DNA of 64,000 nucleotides from Enoplolaimus lenunculus (lineage: Eukaryota; Nematoda; Enoplea; Enoplida; Thoracostomopsidae), in NCBI GenBank assembly GCA_030248215.1, contig JASANG010002240.1, positions 1 through 64,000 on the forward strand, given 5' to 3'. Shown here piece after piece: positions 1 to 10,612 of this stretch. The number at the start of each line of letters is the position of its first letter. The stretch's first letter is position 1. The position numbers were made by a program, and so were the translations under genes. The notes under the pieces were generated by a model. That model saw only the letters and a list, made by a program, of their open reading frames with translations. It had not been told where the DNA came from and did not search any database.

Positions 1-44
1 GCAATACTAATCAACAATTACTAAATGGCCACACAGGGCCCCAG
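1..44 (+). other. Possible exon end at the left edge
   Basis: A good donor, CCCCAG followed by GTAAGT, lies at 44/45, and one frame is open to the window edge (ends NGHTGPQ, phase 0). It could be an upstream exon of the DEG/ENaC gene, but its phase does not match the exon at 1518, so another exon would be needed between them. Nothing else supports it. Confidence 0.2.
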
Positions 45-240
45 GTAAGTTTACATTGCGGACACAGCCGCCATAGCATCGTTTTACCAATTTCTACGCC
101 CTGTAGCAACGCCTAAGCCTAACTTAAGTTCTAAGAGAGACTAGGTGGAGCCAGGGACTCCCTTAAGGTGTGGTTTTAATATATGGTTTTATTTTATTTT
201 TTAGTTTGAAATAGGTTTAAGTGTGGCATAGCCACCTACA

Positions 241-300
241 GGCTTGCTTAGGAATATGCTTATAATACTTTTCAGGCCCTGTTCTATACATGGACCCACA
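241..300. mobile_element. Family E right-end fragment
   Basis: GCTTGCTTAGGAATATGCTT then CAGGCCCTGTTCTATACATG, matching the right end of full copies. A second small copy lies at 829-914 (GATCAGGACCGGAACG to CCCTGTTCTATACATG), with only one TTAGC-like word left. The rest of 1-1147 holds only the family B copy at 412. Confidence 0.65.
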
Positions 301-411
301 AAATTAAGTACCATTGCCGTATAGCAAGGATCATGGATACAGCGTCGTCTTCCGAAATTTACGAAATGCTAAAAAATATAAGCGCTTTTAACAAGCTTTG
401 GAATGACCTAA

Positions 412-654
412 ACGTAAATTTTAGTGAGTTGATTTTAAGAATCTCTCAGTCTGAGTTAGGTCTATCAAAACTCAGAATTTTGAATTTTGAGTTGATTAAA
501 TTCATTCTGAGTTAATTGAACAACTCATCCAGAGTCAAATCAACTCGAAGTGAAAATCAACTTAACTCAGAGTCAGTTAATGTTTACTGATAAATGCAGA
601 AATAAACAAACTCGGTAGCTAAATTGATTAATCAACTCATTGGAATTTACAGTG
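412..654. mobile_element. Foldback MITE, family B (ACTCA/TGAGT core)
   Basis: The right end, GGAATTTACAGTG then TA, is clear; the left end is diverged (GTAAATTTTAGTGAGTTG). The interior is repeated AACTCAGAGTGAGTT-like palindromes. No coding capacity. Confidence 0.75.
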
Positions 655-1147
655 TAAGTCCTATAGGTCAAGAATTTATTATATATGCCTCGGTATCCTC
701 TTGAACTGATATACTTGCTACGACAGTGCAATGCTCAGTTTGTTGTAATTTTTTAAAGTATTAAATAGACGATTGTAGAACGGCATTTGTTCAATTTATT
801 CAGGTTATAAATAAATACGACAGCTGTAAAGATCAGGACCGGAACGTTTTTCAGTGTGAATGAGGCTTAGCAATATGCTTATACTACTGTTACGACCCTG
901 TTCTATACATGAACCGCTAAGGATGAATCAAAATTTAGCGCAATGGAAAGAAATTACCTGTTACACTCAAAGTGCAAACCGTAAGCTACATTTGCCCAGT
1001 TTCCTTATCAAGTCCAATATAAGTTTAGTTGCTTCAGCAGATTTTCACATGCTTTTATTCTATCAGTCTAAAACAATTTTGTGCCCTAAGATGTGAAATG
1101 CTATGTCCAAACATTTGATAACTTAAGCCATGACACTTTTGAAGCCA

Positions 1148-1357
1148 CACTGTAAAAAATGGTGAGCCAAATTGACTCTTTCCGAAATAGGCTTTTTGGG
1201 ACTACACAAACGGAGTCAAATTCGACTCTGCCAGAGTCATACGTGCGACTCAGTGAATCGAATTTGACTTTGGCAGAGTCGAATTTGGACTTAATTTGTG
1301 TAGTCCCGAAAAGCCTATTTCGGAAAAAGTCAGTTTGACTCACCATTTTTTGCAGTG
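1148..1357. mobile_element. Foldback MITE, family A (CACTG ends)
   Basis: About 210 bp and almost one long palindrome. The left arm, CACTGTAAAAAATGGTGAG and on through TGACTCTTTCC, is mirrored by the right arm ending CATTTTTTGCAGTG. The core is made of GAGTC/GACTC motifs. It has no coding capacity. It lies upstream of the first recognised DEG/ENaC exon. Confidence 0.85.
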
Positions 1358-1517
1358 CAGTTACAGTTGACCTAACGTAAGGAAGCGTCTGAAAGAGGAC
1401 GCTATTTTAAACGTTTTTTGCACTTCAATCAGCAGCTTTGAAAACGGTTTTTTGTAAGCTGAAAAACGCTAAAATGAATCGCATGAGCAGCGAAATGTTT
1501 AAAGTTGTATTTTGCAG

Positions 1518-4500
1518 ATGAAACAGCAACGCGAGTTACAACTGTTGCTGTTAGCAACCTTCCTCCAAGCGTCATATACTGCTCAGATGACGTGTTCAAT
1601 CAGACGAAATTAGATGAACACAACGTAACAAAGTATATGCTCATGGAAATAATGAGCGTATATTTCGGCGGTATGTTTCACAGTAAAATTTTAGTGAGTT
1701 CATTTTAACCCCAAGTAAAGTTGAATCACTCAATTTGAGTTAGGACTATCAGAACTCATATTGTGAGTTGAGTCAACGCATTCTGGTTTAATTAATCAAG
1801 TCCACCGGAATCAACTCAACACCGAGTACGAAGCGATGAAACTCAGAGTGAGGTAAACTCGTTGGAATTTACAGTTGAAATTTAAAATTTTCAAAAAGTG
1901 TCATATTCGAACAATTTGAATATTATTGCGTTTCAGTGATAAAAATGTTGTTGCAAACTAAATTTTCCGTAACCGTAAAACGTTGCATGTTTAGCCACCA
2001 CGGCTAATTATTTTGAATTGTGCGTTGTGGCAGAGTAGCAGGGCGCAACCGGAGGTGAAAAATACCGGAGCCGGAGGTGAGGCAAAACTAGGTATTAAAA
2101 ACGACGGTTAATTAGTTAATTTTATCCAATATCTGCAATAAGTTGTTTGGTTTTACGCTAATTTTCTGTAAAATTTCGTGAAGTCTATTAATAAATAGTT
2201 AAGATAGGGGCTTGCTGTATAGGAAAATGCCGAATTCAGCAGTATATAAGACAAAGATTGATTACCAATTGGTGAAATAAACGTGATATAAACAAAGATG
2301 GAAACGAATACATATGTTTAAACCATGTTTCGTATTTAAGTATATTCCCTATTCCGAAACACAAATATTCTTACTCCCATGTCGTAGTCTATTGCTTTCA
2401 GAGTTGTTGGCTGGAAAAAAAACGACCGGAAAAATTGTTTCTTTTTCCATTTTTTTTTCATTTTTCTCCGAGGGGGTGCAAAAAATGGAAAAAATGGAAA
2501 AATATTAAACGATTCATAAATAATTTGCAACTAAGTATGATATAAAATACGTCTCTAGATGACATGTAAATAATTTACGAATGTTATAAGGAGCTCAAAT
2601 ATGTATGCAAAAAGTTTCAAAATGCAAGTATTTTTGGGCAAACTCCGACTAAGAGTGGGATAACCGACCGCTCAGACAAAAACAAATTTTTTCGATTTTT
2701 TGCCATATTTTTCCGAAAAAAATGGAAAAAATTCATTATTTTCCGGTCACAATTTTTCCCGGAAAAAACAACCCTGGTTACTATTTTTGTGTCGCTGTAT
2801 GTAATGCGGAGTCGAGGAAAATATTCCATCCGAAATTTCTTGAAAGCTCTAAAAACTGGCACTTTACAGGTTGGCGAATAAACATTCAAGTATAAACAAA
2901 TGGTGTTTCCGTTCTCAACACTCGATCACAAACAAACTTTTAGACCTGGTTATCCTTCAGAAAAATGGAATCCAGTCCAACGATCCTGCTGTTGTTTTAG
3001 CGTTTCAAGTCTTCAAAGCACCCGCATCCCAGGACGAGCGAAACCAAGCGTACAACGACTTAGTACGATTTCTTGGCGAAATTCAACTACACGTTTTCGA
3101 TGACGTCGTTGAATATTTAATGCGAGATCCAAGTGACGTATTTGAGAATTATCGAGACTTTCGTGGAGTTAAAAAAATTGGTACCCCAGGCGGTCCGTGC
3201 TACCGTATAGATTTGAAATCGAGCATCAAACGCTCGTATTCGTTGGAAAAATACGTCTTAGAAATTCGCCAATCACCACCGCCTCAAATTGTCGCCGAGA
3301 TCAAACAGTCAACTTTTTCAATTTCAAATTATTATTTTCTTCAGTTTGGAACACAACGAGTTACCGTTGTTGTCAGCGCTGAGTATGATGCCATGGTGCG
3401 TTGTACAATAAAAAACTCTGCAAGTTATGCGAATTTCAAAATTTAACCCTTTCACTCATAGAGTATACTATGAGCAACTAAATACAATAATGTACGAGCA
3501 ATACACACACGGTGAGCAGTGTTTAACATTTATAACATATATGCGGAGTGCAAATCTCCACAAGACGTGAGAGCCTACTCGGGCTCAAGCGTCAAGCTCC
3601 TATAGCTCAGTGGTCATTGTAAACGCCTCCAACCCGTGAGACTGGGGATCGAATCTTACCTTGAAATTACATCTCTAAAATTTTAACGAAAAAATGACGC
3701 ATACATCGAAATTTATACAATTTTAAATGAATTTTGTCATTTTTATTTCATTTCGAACAGTTGCAGTATATCTGTATAATCAGAAATTGTTATACGTGGC
3801 GTATAACTAATTCTGAGGGTAAAAATAACACAATTTCCGCTAAATCTATTTTACGGAAAAACAGACACCAATTTTTACTGGAAACGAAAACGGATATCCG
3901 GTCACACACACCCTGATTAATAAACAAACAAACTCTTTATATAGGAATTTTAGGCACACTGCAGAAAACGGTGAGTCAAATTGACTCTCACCGAAACATG
4001 CTCTACGGAACTACAACAAACTGATTCAAATTCGACTCCGCCAGAGTCAACATTGCTCACTTAGCCGCACATTTTCCTCTGGCAGATTCGAATTTGACTC
4101 CAGTAGAGCTTATTTCGGAAATCTTCAGTTTGACTCACTATTTTTGTAGTGCTTAAACAGTCCAGATTTGAACTCTACACTGTAAATTACAATGAACTGA
4201 TAAATCAACTCAGGTAGAGAGTTAGTAATTTCTGAGTTAATAACAGTTAACATTAACTCACTCTGAGTTGAGTTGATTCTCACTCTGAGTTCAGTTTATT
4301 TCGGGTAACTTGAATAATTAAGTCAGAGTGAGTTATATTGACTCAGAATTCTGAGTTCTGAAACTCTTAACTCAGACTGAGTGATACAATTCATTCTGAG
4401 TTAAAAATCAACTCAATGGCATTTACAGTGTAGTTGAAAACCACAATTCGTTTTCAAGTTCAGATTATTTCAACGCGTTGGAAACGTATCAGTCGTCCGT

Positions 4501-7500
4501 CGTATCCGTGCAAATCAGACCACCAAAATCCAATCCGAAACGCTGCATACTGTGAAACGCGATGTGAAGACGCCGCAATGCGATCATGCTACGGTTGTGT
4601 GTTCTATTATAATACGTCACGAATTGAGAACGAATATTTTTGTAAACTTTACGCGTTCGAAATGATGTCTCGCAATGTTACACGTCAAAATTGCTACAAC
4701 AAATATCGGCGTCAAATACGTGATTGCGTCACCGAATGCGCATCACGCAAACCGTGCGATCAATGGAATCATGAAATTTTTTCGTTGCCAAGGCAAACGC
4801 GGATTATTTATGAGCGGTACGTTTTGATACACTGTCAATTCCAATGAGTTAAATAATCAAACTCAGCTAGTGAGAGTTAGTTATTTGTGAGATAACACTG
4901 TCAATTCCAATGAGTTAAATAATCAACTCAGCTAGTGAGTTAGTTAGTTGTGAGATAACACTGTCAATTCCAATGAGTTAAATAATCAAACTCAGCTAGT
5001 GAGAGTTAGTTATTTCTGAGATAACACTGTCAATTCAAATGAGTTAAATTTTCAACTCAGCTAGTGAGTTAGTTATTTCTGAGATAACACTGTCAATTCC
5101 AATGAGTTAAATAATCAACTCAGCTAGTGAGTTACTTATTTCTGAGATAACACTGTCAATTCCAATGAGTTAAATAATCAACTCAGCTAGTGATTTAGTT
5201 ATTTCTGAGATAACACTGTCAATTCCAATGAGTTAAATAATCAACTCAGCTAGTGATTTAGTTATTTGTGAGATAATAATAAGCATTAACTCATTGTGAG
5301 TTGAGCTGATTTTCACTGTCAGGTGATATGATTGGTGAGTTCTGATAGTCCTAAACTTAGACTGAGTAATTCAACTCACTCTGAGTTAAAATCAACTCAT
5401 TGCAATTTACAGTGTAGCAAGTGTGGGCTCCGAGCAAAGATTAGGAGCGGAACGTTTTTCTGCGGGATTGCAACAGTGTACGCTTTAGGTTTAGACTAAT
5501 CAGGCTTAAGTTTAGGCTAAGTGTAAGCTCATTCTTACGCCTATGTTTAGGCGTAGAAATATGCCTATGCTACTGTTATGGCGCTATTTTATACATCGGT
5601 CGCCACAAGAATAGAACCTGTTACATGCGGCTCAGCGGCCAATGTAAATAACTGGGGCGGAACAGTATTATGAGCATATTCCTAGGCCTAAGCCTAAGCC
5701 TGAACCCAAACCTAAGCGGAAGAATGAGAATATTCCCCTAAACCTAAGCCTGAGCCTACGACAAACAGAAAACTTAGTCTAAAACTTCAGCTTACTCTAT
5801 TACAGTCCCACAGAAACACGTTCCGCCTCTGATCTTTACATGGACCGGCTCAGGTATAGAGAACTAAACTGCAAAAAAGTTCAGCTAAACCCAGGCTCTG
5901 CGAGAGTCACAACAAAGAGCAAATGTCGGCCACACCATAAGAAATATATGACAAAACGCACTGCACGCGTATATATTAATTTACACTGTTGCATAGTCTG
6001 TTAAAAAGAGTCCTTTCATGACTAAACTCGCCGTATTTTGTATAATTTTGTGCAAAATACGAAAAATATGACACTGCCTTTTTGTTTGGGAATAAACTGT
6101 CTTAAAATTGACTGTCTGCCTCGAAACGAAAACGCTTGGAGTATAATTGTACGCAATCGTGATAAGAAAATCTTAGTATCCTCGCGCATAGATGCCATAC
6201 AAATATCTTTTATTGCCTGAAATTAAAAGCACAAGCTCCAAGTGCAAACGGATAGTAAAAATAACGGAAACGGAAAACGATATTGAAGTATAAAAGTTTT
6301 AAAGACGTCGTTTTATTTTTGTACCAACACACTTGAGGTAAGCAAATATCACTGGGCTATCAAAATTTTAAACAAAAAATGGCGAATGCACCATTTTGGT
6401 CCATGTAAAGATCAGGGGCGGAGGTTTTTCCGTGGGACTAGAATAGAGTATGCTTAAGTTTTGGACCATATTTTTGCTTGGCTTAGGTTAAACTTAGGCC
6501 TAAGCTTAGGAATATGCTCTTTGTTGCGCTTAGCTTTAGGCTTAGGCTTAGTTTTAGGGTAAGAAATATGCTTATAATGCTGTTCCGCCCCTGTTCTTTT
6601 CATTGCCCAAAATAAGATTTAAAATAATTTCGTACTCTATTGACCCGAATAAGAGGAGGATAATAAGAAGGGGTCCCCATTTTGAGTCCGGATCAATAGG
6701 AGTCCGTATCCCTAATAAGAGTCCGTAAGCGGATAGAGTCCCTAAACCCTAATTAGAGTCCATAAATGTCAATTAATCCTAATTGCAGCGCATTAATGAC
6801 TCCAGGACCAAATAATTTGAGTTTGAAACTTTAAAGCGTACTTAAATTTCGAAAGTACATTCCTAAGTATAACTTTGTATTATCGCTCAAGCTGTTGACA
6901 CAAGACAAATAAACGTTTAATTCAACGGATAATTGCAGTACCCGATATATATCAGTAACGAAGGGCGGCGGAGCGTGGGTTAAAATAAATAACAGTTCGT
7001 AACCGAATAACAAAAGGGGTACCCTCTGGAGAGGCCAAATAAATATCAGCCCCCCCCCCTCATATTCGGGTCACTACAGTATATATTTTTTATTGTACAT
7101 AGAGCAATTGCAGCATATCTGAAATGAAAAATTGTGTTTGTTCTCGGTCACGGTCAATTTTTCACCGTTACCGAGCATAAAAAGAAAAATTTTTCTAACA
7201 AAAGTTTTGAATGTTTCCTCGCACTCCTGTGTCGTTGTAACATAACAAAATGTTGCATCTGCTCAGAATTTATATTAAACACAAAGATTGCCGCAAAATG
7301 TTATTTTTAGCAAAAACACAATGATAAACACAGTTCAGTGTCAAAACTACGCTTTCAGCTTTTTTCCAACGATAATAAATCGTCAATCGAAAGTACATTT
7401 AAATTCTATTAATACTAAACGCTTTTTAGCGTTTATCAAAATGATATTTTAGCGTTAATTGGAATTTTTAAATTTTTTGACACGATTTCTTAAATGTCAT

Positions 7501-8562
7501 CTATAAATACAACTATCTGTGCTTTGACACAACAATATCAAGCAGCTTGTTCAGTGCGAACGTTGAGCAAAAAAAAACGGGAACTTGTCTGTCTTCTTTG
7601 GTCTCAGTTTGAAACCTACACTGTAAACAATGGGTAGTCAAATTGACCCTTTCGGAAACAGGCTTTTCCTGACTACACAAACTGAGTCAAATTTGACTCC
7701 GCCAGAGTCCACAGTGAACCGAATTTGACTCTTTAGAAGTCAAATTTGACTCAGTTTTTGTAGTCAGGAAAAGCCTGTTTCCGAGAGAGAGTCAATTTGA
7801 CCCCCCATTTTTTACAGTGTACAGACTCAAAAAACCGAGACCGAGTCCGAGACCCGCCAAATCCCGAGACTTACCCCAGCCCGCGTTTGCCCAAAAATGG
7901 TTGATTTCGAATTTTTTTACATATTTGAGCTTCACAGAACCTCCCCTGATCATCGCGCATCTAAATTTAAATTTTGAAAAATTTAATTTTTAAGATCCCG
8001 AATCTCCCTTGGGACGCAAAAAATTTTCTTTGTCAAAAAGTTTGCAGCGTTGCGTCAAGTGGTCTTAAATTTTCCGTCATTAGACAATTGGTTAACGAAT
8101 TATGGTCAAACAACTGATTTGGCGCGCTGCCAACTAACCCATTTTTGCGTAAACGCGGGCTGCGAAATAACGAAAAAGACCCCTTCGCCAACACGGACAT
8201 CTGGTACACCCTGACCCAACGCCTCGACCAACGTCGCAGTTCTCAGACCTCCATTAATATAACCAGATAGATTGACCCTTAGCGGCCTGGGTTCGTTGAA
8301 TACGTCGAGGATCTTTTCAACAAACGTCGCAATTTCTTTTTGTTGCAGAAATTACGCAGTGCGATACTTGACAATTTTGATTTGTCATCCGTATACAAGC
8401 GCGTTTTACGAAGAACACTACACTTACACGATTGAGCAGTATATGTCAGATCTTGGCGGACAAATGAGCTTATTTTTTGGTGCTTCTGTGATGTCTATTT
8501 TGCAGTTGTTCTATTTTTTGTGTTGCATGCCAGTTGAAAATCGTCGACGTGGCCAAATATAA
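1518..8562 (+). CDS. DEG/ENaC-family (amiloride-sensitive type) cation channel, 3' part
   Basis: Predicted exons are 1518-1670, 3001-3395, about 4434-4816 and 8349-8562 (stop TAA). Donor and acceptor phases agree at all three junctions. Exon 1 encodes the start of the extracellular domain (LPPSVIYCSDDVFNQTKLDE, like the FPAVTxC.N region). Exon 2 contains GGPCYRI, like the family GxCYTFN. Exon 3 is the cysteine-rich domain: RPSYPC, then CETRCEDAAMRSCYGC, FCKLY and CVTECASRKPCDQW. Exon 4 has the hallmark second transmembrane segment, DLGGQMSLFFGASVMSILQ, with the GAS selectivity-filter motif, and a very short cytoplasmic tail ending RRRGQI. Members are trimeric sodium or cation channels of the plasma membrane, used in mechanosensation, acid sensing or peptide gating; the specific role cannot be told. 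The N-terminus and first transmembrane segment were not found. The start of exon 3 is uncertain: AG at 4433, or a better pyrimidine-rich acceptor ending at 4460 in the same phase. The last intron (4817-8348) is full of MITEs. Family assignment is secure; exon 2 limits are moderate. Confidence 0.85.
1679..1877. mobile_element. Foldback MITE, family B
   Basis: Begins CACAGTAAAATTTTAGTGAG within 9 bp of the donor of the DEG/ENaC exon 1518-1670 and ends GGAATTTACAGTTG. The interior is ACTCA/TGAGT repeats. Confidence 0.72.
2404..2778. mobile_element. Family D-like element, diverged
   Basis: The right end, TTTTTCCCGGAAAAAACAA then CCCTGG, and the left GGAAAAAAAACGACCGGAAA form imperfect inverted repeats rich in TTTTCC/GGAAAA. 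It lies in the DEG/ENaC intron before the exon at 3001. Confidence 0.5.
3447..3590. mobile_element. piggyBac-like MITE, family F, at TTAA
   Basis: Starts CCCTTTCACTCATAGAG directly after TTAA (3443-3446) and contains the palindrome CTCATAGAGTATACTATGAG and then GACGTGAGAGCC and CTCGGGCTC. The right end is not clear. A tRNA-like stretch follows. Confidence 0.6.
3595..3668 (+). repeat. tRNA-like SINE head
   Basis: TCCTATAGCTCAGTGGTCAT fits a Pol III A box (TRGCNNAGYNGG) and ACTGGGGATCGAATCTTACC a B box (GGTTCGANNCC). No closed acceptor stem. Most likely a decayed tRNA-derived SINE in the DEG/ENaC intron 3396-4433. Between it and 3957 nothing is recognised. Confidence 0.55.
3957..4151. mobile_element. 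Foldback MITE, family A
   Basis: CACTGCAGAAAACGGTGAG at the left and CACTATTTTTGTAGTG at the right, with the same GAGTC/GACTC arms as the copy at 1148. It lies in the DEG/ENaC intron before the cysteine-rich exon and is more diverged. Confidence 0.78.
4178..4430. mobile_element. Foldback MITE, family B, abutting the DEG/ENaC cysteine-rich exon
   Basis: CACTGTAAATTACAATGA at the left and GGCATTTACAGTG at the right, with TA on both sides (4176-4177 and 4431-4432). The AG at 4432-4433 made by the right-hand TA and the next base is the candidate splice acceptor of the exon starting at 4434. Confidence 0.85.
4830..5414. mobile_element. Family B element expanded by internal tandem repeats
   Basis: CACTGTCAATTCC at the left, AATTTACAGTG at the right, TA on both sides (4828-4829 and 5415-5416). 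Between them, a unit of about 62-67 bp beginning ACACTGTCAATTCCAATGAG is repeated about seven times (4829-5270). Each unit carries a copy of the element's own left terminus. It starts 14 bp after the donor of the preceding DEG/ENaC exon. Confidence 0.85.
5430..5600. mobile_element. TTAGGC-bearing MITE, family E
   Basis: AGATTAGGAGCGGAACGTTT at the left and TGTTATGGCGCTATTTTATAC at the right. Between them are degenerate TTAGGC words and the conserved blocks TTTAGACTAAT, GCTCATTCTTACGC and AGAAATATGCCTATG. Confidence 0.78.
5636..5846. mobile_element. TTAGGC-bearing MITE, family E, opposite orientation
   Basis: CGGCCAATGTAAATAACTGG at the left and TTCCGCCTCTGATCTTTACA at the right. The interior reads CCTAAGCCTAAGCCTGAACC. 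Fewer than 50 bp separate it from the inverted copy at 5430. Confidence 0.8.
5847..6400. other. DEG/ENaC intron segment without recognised feature
   Basis: AT-rich, unique-looking sequence between two family E copies. Short ORFs have no family signature. The segment 7080-7616 of the same intron is equally featureless. Confidence 0.5.
6401..6608. mobile_element. TTAGGC-bearing MITE, family E
   Basis: Begins CCATGTAAAGATCAGGGGCG and ends TTCCGCCCCTGTTC. The interior has GGCTTAGGTT, TTAGGCTTAGGCTTAG and GAATATGCTC/GAAATATGC blocks. Confidence 0.82.
6640..7073. mobile_element. Family C MITE, intact outline
   Basis: TTGACCCGAATAAGAGG at the left and CATATTCGGGTCAC then TA at the right, about 434 bp, in the opposite orientation to the two copies at 9545 and 11300. 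It lies in the last DEG/ENaC intron and contains a C9 homopolymer near the right end. Confidence 0.83.
7619..7819. mobile_element. Foldback MITE, family A, with TA target duplication
   Basis: The cleanest member: CACTGTAAACAATGGG at the left, CCCATTTTTTACAGTG at the right, flanked by TA on both sides (7617-7618 and 7820-7821). TA duplication is the habit of the Tc1/mariner superfamily. It lies in the last intron of the DEG/ENaC gene. Confidence 0.85.
7877..8162. mobile_element. Short DNA element with CAGCCCGCGTTT inverted ends
   Basis: CAGCCCGCGTTTGCCCAAAA at the left and TTTTTGCGTAAACGCGGGCTG (last 20 match) at the right, 286 bp. CAG..CTG ends recall hAT, but no 8-bp duplication is visible. 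Only one copy seen in this window. Confidence 0.6.
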
Positions 8563-8567
8563 AATTT

Positions 8568-8988
8568 TGGGCCAATGTAAACAACAGAGGCTGAACAACA
8601 ACAGTGTTTTATAAAGCTTTTATTCCTAAGCCTAAGCCTACACTGTCAATTTCAGCGAGTTGATTTTAACTCAGAATGAGTTAAATCACTCAGTCTGAGT
8701 ATGGAGGCCTATCAGAACTCAGAATTTTTAGTTGGTTCAGCTCATTCTGAGTTAATTAATCAACTCACCCAGAGTCAACTCAACTCAGAGTGAGTTAATG
8801 CTTACTGATATCAATTCAGAAATAACTAACTAGCTAGCTGAATTGATTAATCAACTCATTGAAATTTACAGTGTAAGAATTAGTTTATTCCTAAACCTAA
8901 GCCTAAGCCAAGCAAAAAAATAGTCAAACGCTTAAGCTTACTCTGTTGTAGTACCACACAAAAACATTCCGCCACTGATCTTTATGTG
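8568..8988. mobile_element. TTAGGC-bearing MITE, family E, interrupted by family B
   Basis: Begins GGGCCAATGTAAACAACAGA just 6 bp after the DEG/ENaC stop codon and ends TTCCGCCACTGATCTTTATG. CCTAAGCCTAAGCC words flank the insertion at 8641-8873. Confidence 0.82.
8641..8873. mobile_element. Family B MITE inserted into a family E element
   Basis: CACTGTCAATTTC at the left and GAAATTTACAGTG at the right, flanked by TA (8639-8640 and 8874-8875). The host (8568-8988) resumes with GAATTAGTTTATTCC on the right, so this insertion is younger than that family E copy. Confidence 0.85.
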
Positions 8989-9041
8989 GGCCAAACTTTT
9001 AAATGCTGCAGTTAAATAAACATTTTCAAAATAATAAATCC

Positions 9042-9192
9042 ATTGAAAGATCAGGGACGGAATTTTTTTCTGTGGGACTACAATACAGTAAAGTTTAAAG
9101 ACTAATTCCTTCACTTAGACTTTTAGGTATAAACTCATTCTTTAGGCTTAGAAATATGCTTATACTACTGTTACGACCCTTTTTATACATTG
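9042..9192. mobile_element. TTAGGC-bearing MITE, family E, short copy
   Basis: CCATTGAAAGATCAGGGACGG at the left (first base excluded as boundary) and CTGTTACGACCCTTTTTATA at the right, with only a few degenerate TTAGGC words inside. Confidence 0.75.
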
Positions 9193-9319
9193 GCATAAAC
9201 TTGTTGCAAAAGACGGACACCCGCAGGTCGTGTGTCCAGCAGAAAATCATGCTCCAGCTACGTAACCTTAATTTTAGCCAGAAGCGAGTATTTTGGCACG
9301 ACCATTTCAGTGAAAGTTT

Positions 9320-9540
9320 CACTATAAATTTCAATGAGCTGAGTAATCAACTCAGCTAGCGAGTTGAGTAGTACTTCTGAGTTAATAACAATAAGCATTA
9401 AAATCACTCTGATCTGAGTTGATTTTCACTATCAGTTGACTTGATTCCGGAAGAGTTGATCGGTTAACTCAGGTTGTGTTGAATCAACTCACAATTCCAT
9501 GTTCTGATAGGCCTAAATCAGACTGAACACTGTAGTGCCC
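9320..9540. mobile_element. Family B MITE, degraded
   Basis: Left end CACTATAAATTTCAATGAG. The interior has ACTCA/TGAGT palindromes. The right end is shortened to GAACACTG, where a family C element starts at TA. Confidence 0.7.
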
Positions 9541-9544
9541 GAAT

Positions 9545-10008
9545 AAGAGGGGGGACTGATATTTATTTGGCATCTTCAGAGAGTACCCCCTGTTATTCGG
9601 TTACGGACTGTTATTTATTTTTAACCCGCCCTCCGCCGCCTTTCGTTCCGGTATATATCTCCGTTATTGCAACTATCCATTGAAAGAAACGTTTATTTGC
9701 ATCAGTGAACATTAAATCTCTGTGACTTGAGTTGATTCACTCTGAGTTGAGTTGACTCAGGGTGAATTGACTAATACCTCTGAATGAGAAGAATCAACTA
9801 AAAATTCTCAGTTCTGATAGTCCTAACTCAGAATGAGTAATTCAACTCATTCTGAATTAAAATTAACTCATTAAAATTTACAGTGTGGACTCTAATTAGG
9901 GTTTAAGAATTCTATCCGCTTACGGACTCGTATTAGGGATACGGACTCCTATTGATTGGAACTCAGAATGGCCCCCCTCTCTTATTACCACCCTCTTATT
10001 CGGGACAC
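9545..10008. mobile_element. Family C MITE (GTGACCCGAATAAGAG ends), split by a family B insertion
   Basis: Begins GTGCCCGAATAAGAGG and ends CTCTTATTCGGGACAC, with TA on both sides. Without the insertion it is about 280-290 bp. The interior has TTATTCGGTTACGGACTGTT and a region with GGACTCTAATTAGGG and CTATCCGCTTACGGACTC. A family B copy sits at about 9703-9885. Confidence 0.8.
9703..9885. mobile_element. Family B MITE nested in family C
   Basis: Interrupts the family C element between GTTTATTTGCATC and GGACTCTAATTAGGG. The right end is AAAATTTACAGTG; the left end is decayed. ACTCA/TGAGT repeats fill it. Confidence 0.75.
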
Positions 10009-10201
10009 TACAGTAATTCAAACAGTGTTGTTTGTAAATTTGTGAACCATCGTGCGTTTTGGGTCTATTAATTTACACTGAAGTAAACATGATCTATACC
10101 ACTCGCCAAACTAATTACATAATAAAATTTTATTTCAACAACTCAAACATAACTTTAAACAGTTAACCAGTCAACCATAACAATAAGATAAAATACATAA
10201 T

Positions 10202-10398
10202 TTGATTAATCAACTCAGCTAGCGAATTAATTTTTTCTGAGTTTATATTATGTAAACACTAACTCACTCTGTGATTTGATATTAATTCCGCGCGAATTAG
10301 CTCCGAATTGGTTCAAACAATTTCGAATTCTAAATTTTGAAAATTTTGAAAGTCATATACTCAGCGATTCAACTCATTCTGAATTAAAATCACTTCAC
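10202..10398. mobile_element. Family B remnant
   Basis: GATTAATCAACTCAGCTAGC at the left and ATTCAACTCATTCTG with ATTAAAATCACTTCACTGAG at the right. Immediately 3' of the UTP20 stop. Termini decayed. Confidence 0.6.
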
Positions 10399-10612
10399 TG
10401 AGTACATCCTATTTGTATAATACGGATATGCGAAACAGTTTACAAAACATAACAGAGCGTAAAGCAAAAAATAATAAACCAAGGCATAGGCGTAGGAATG
10501 GTTTCGAAAAAGGGTGTGGTATGACCCCCAAAAACCACTGCCTTACGCCCTTGAACACACGCACCCAAAAATACCAACTTTCCTCACAGCCTTGGAAATT
10601 CACGACAAACCA

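Noticed and set aside
333-515. Possible first coding exon of the DEG/ENaC gene (MDTASSSEIYEML)
   Set aside because: It has no transmembrane segment and runs into a family B MITE; the phase to the exon at 1518 is not supported.
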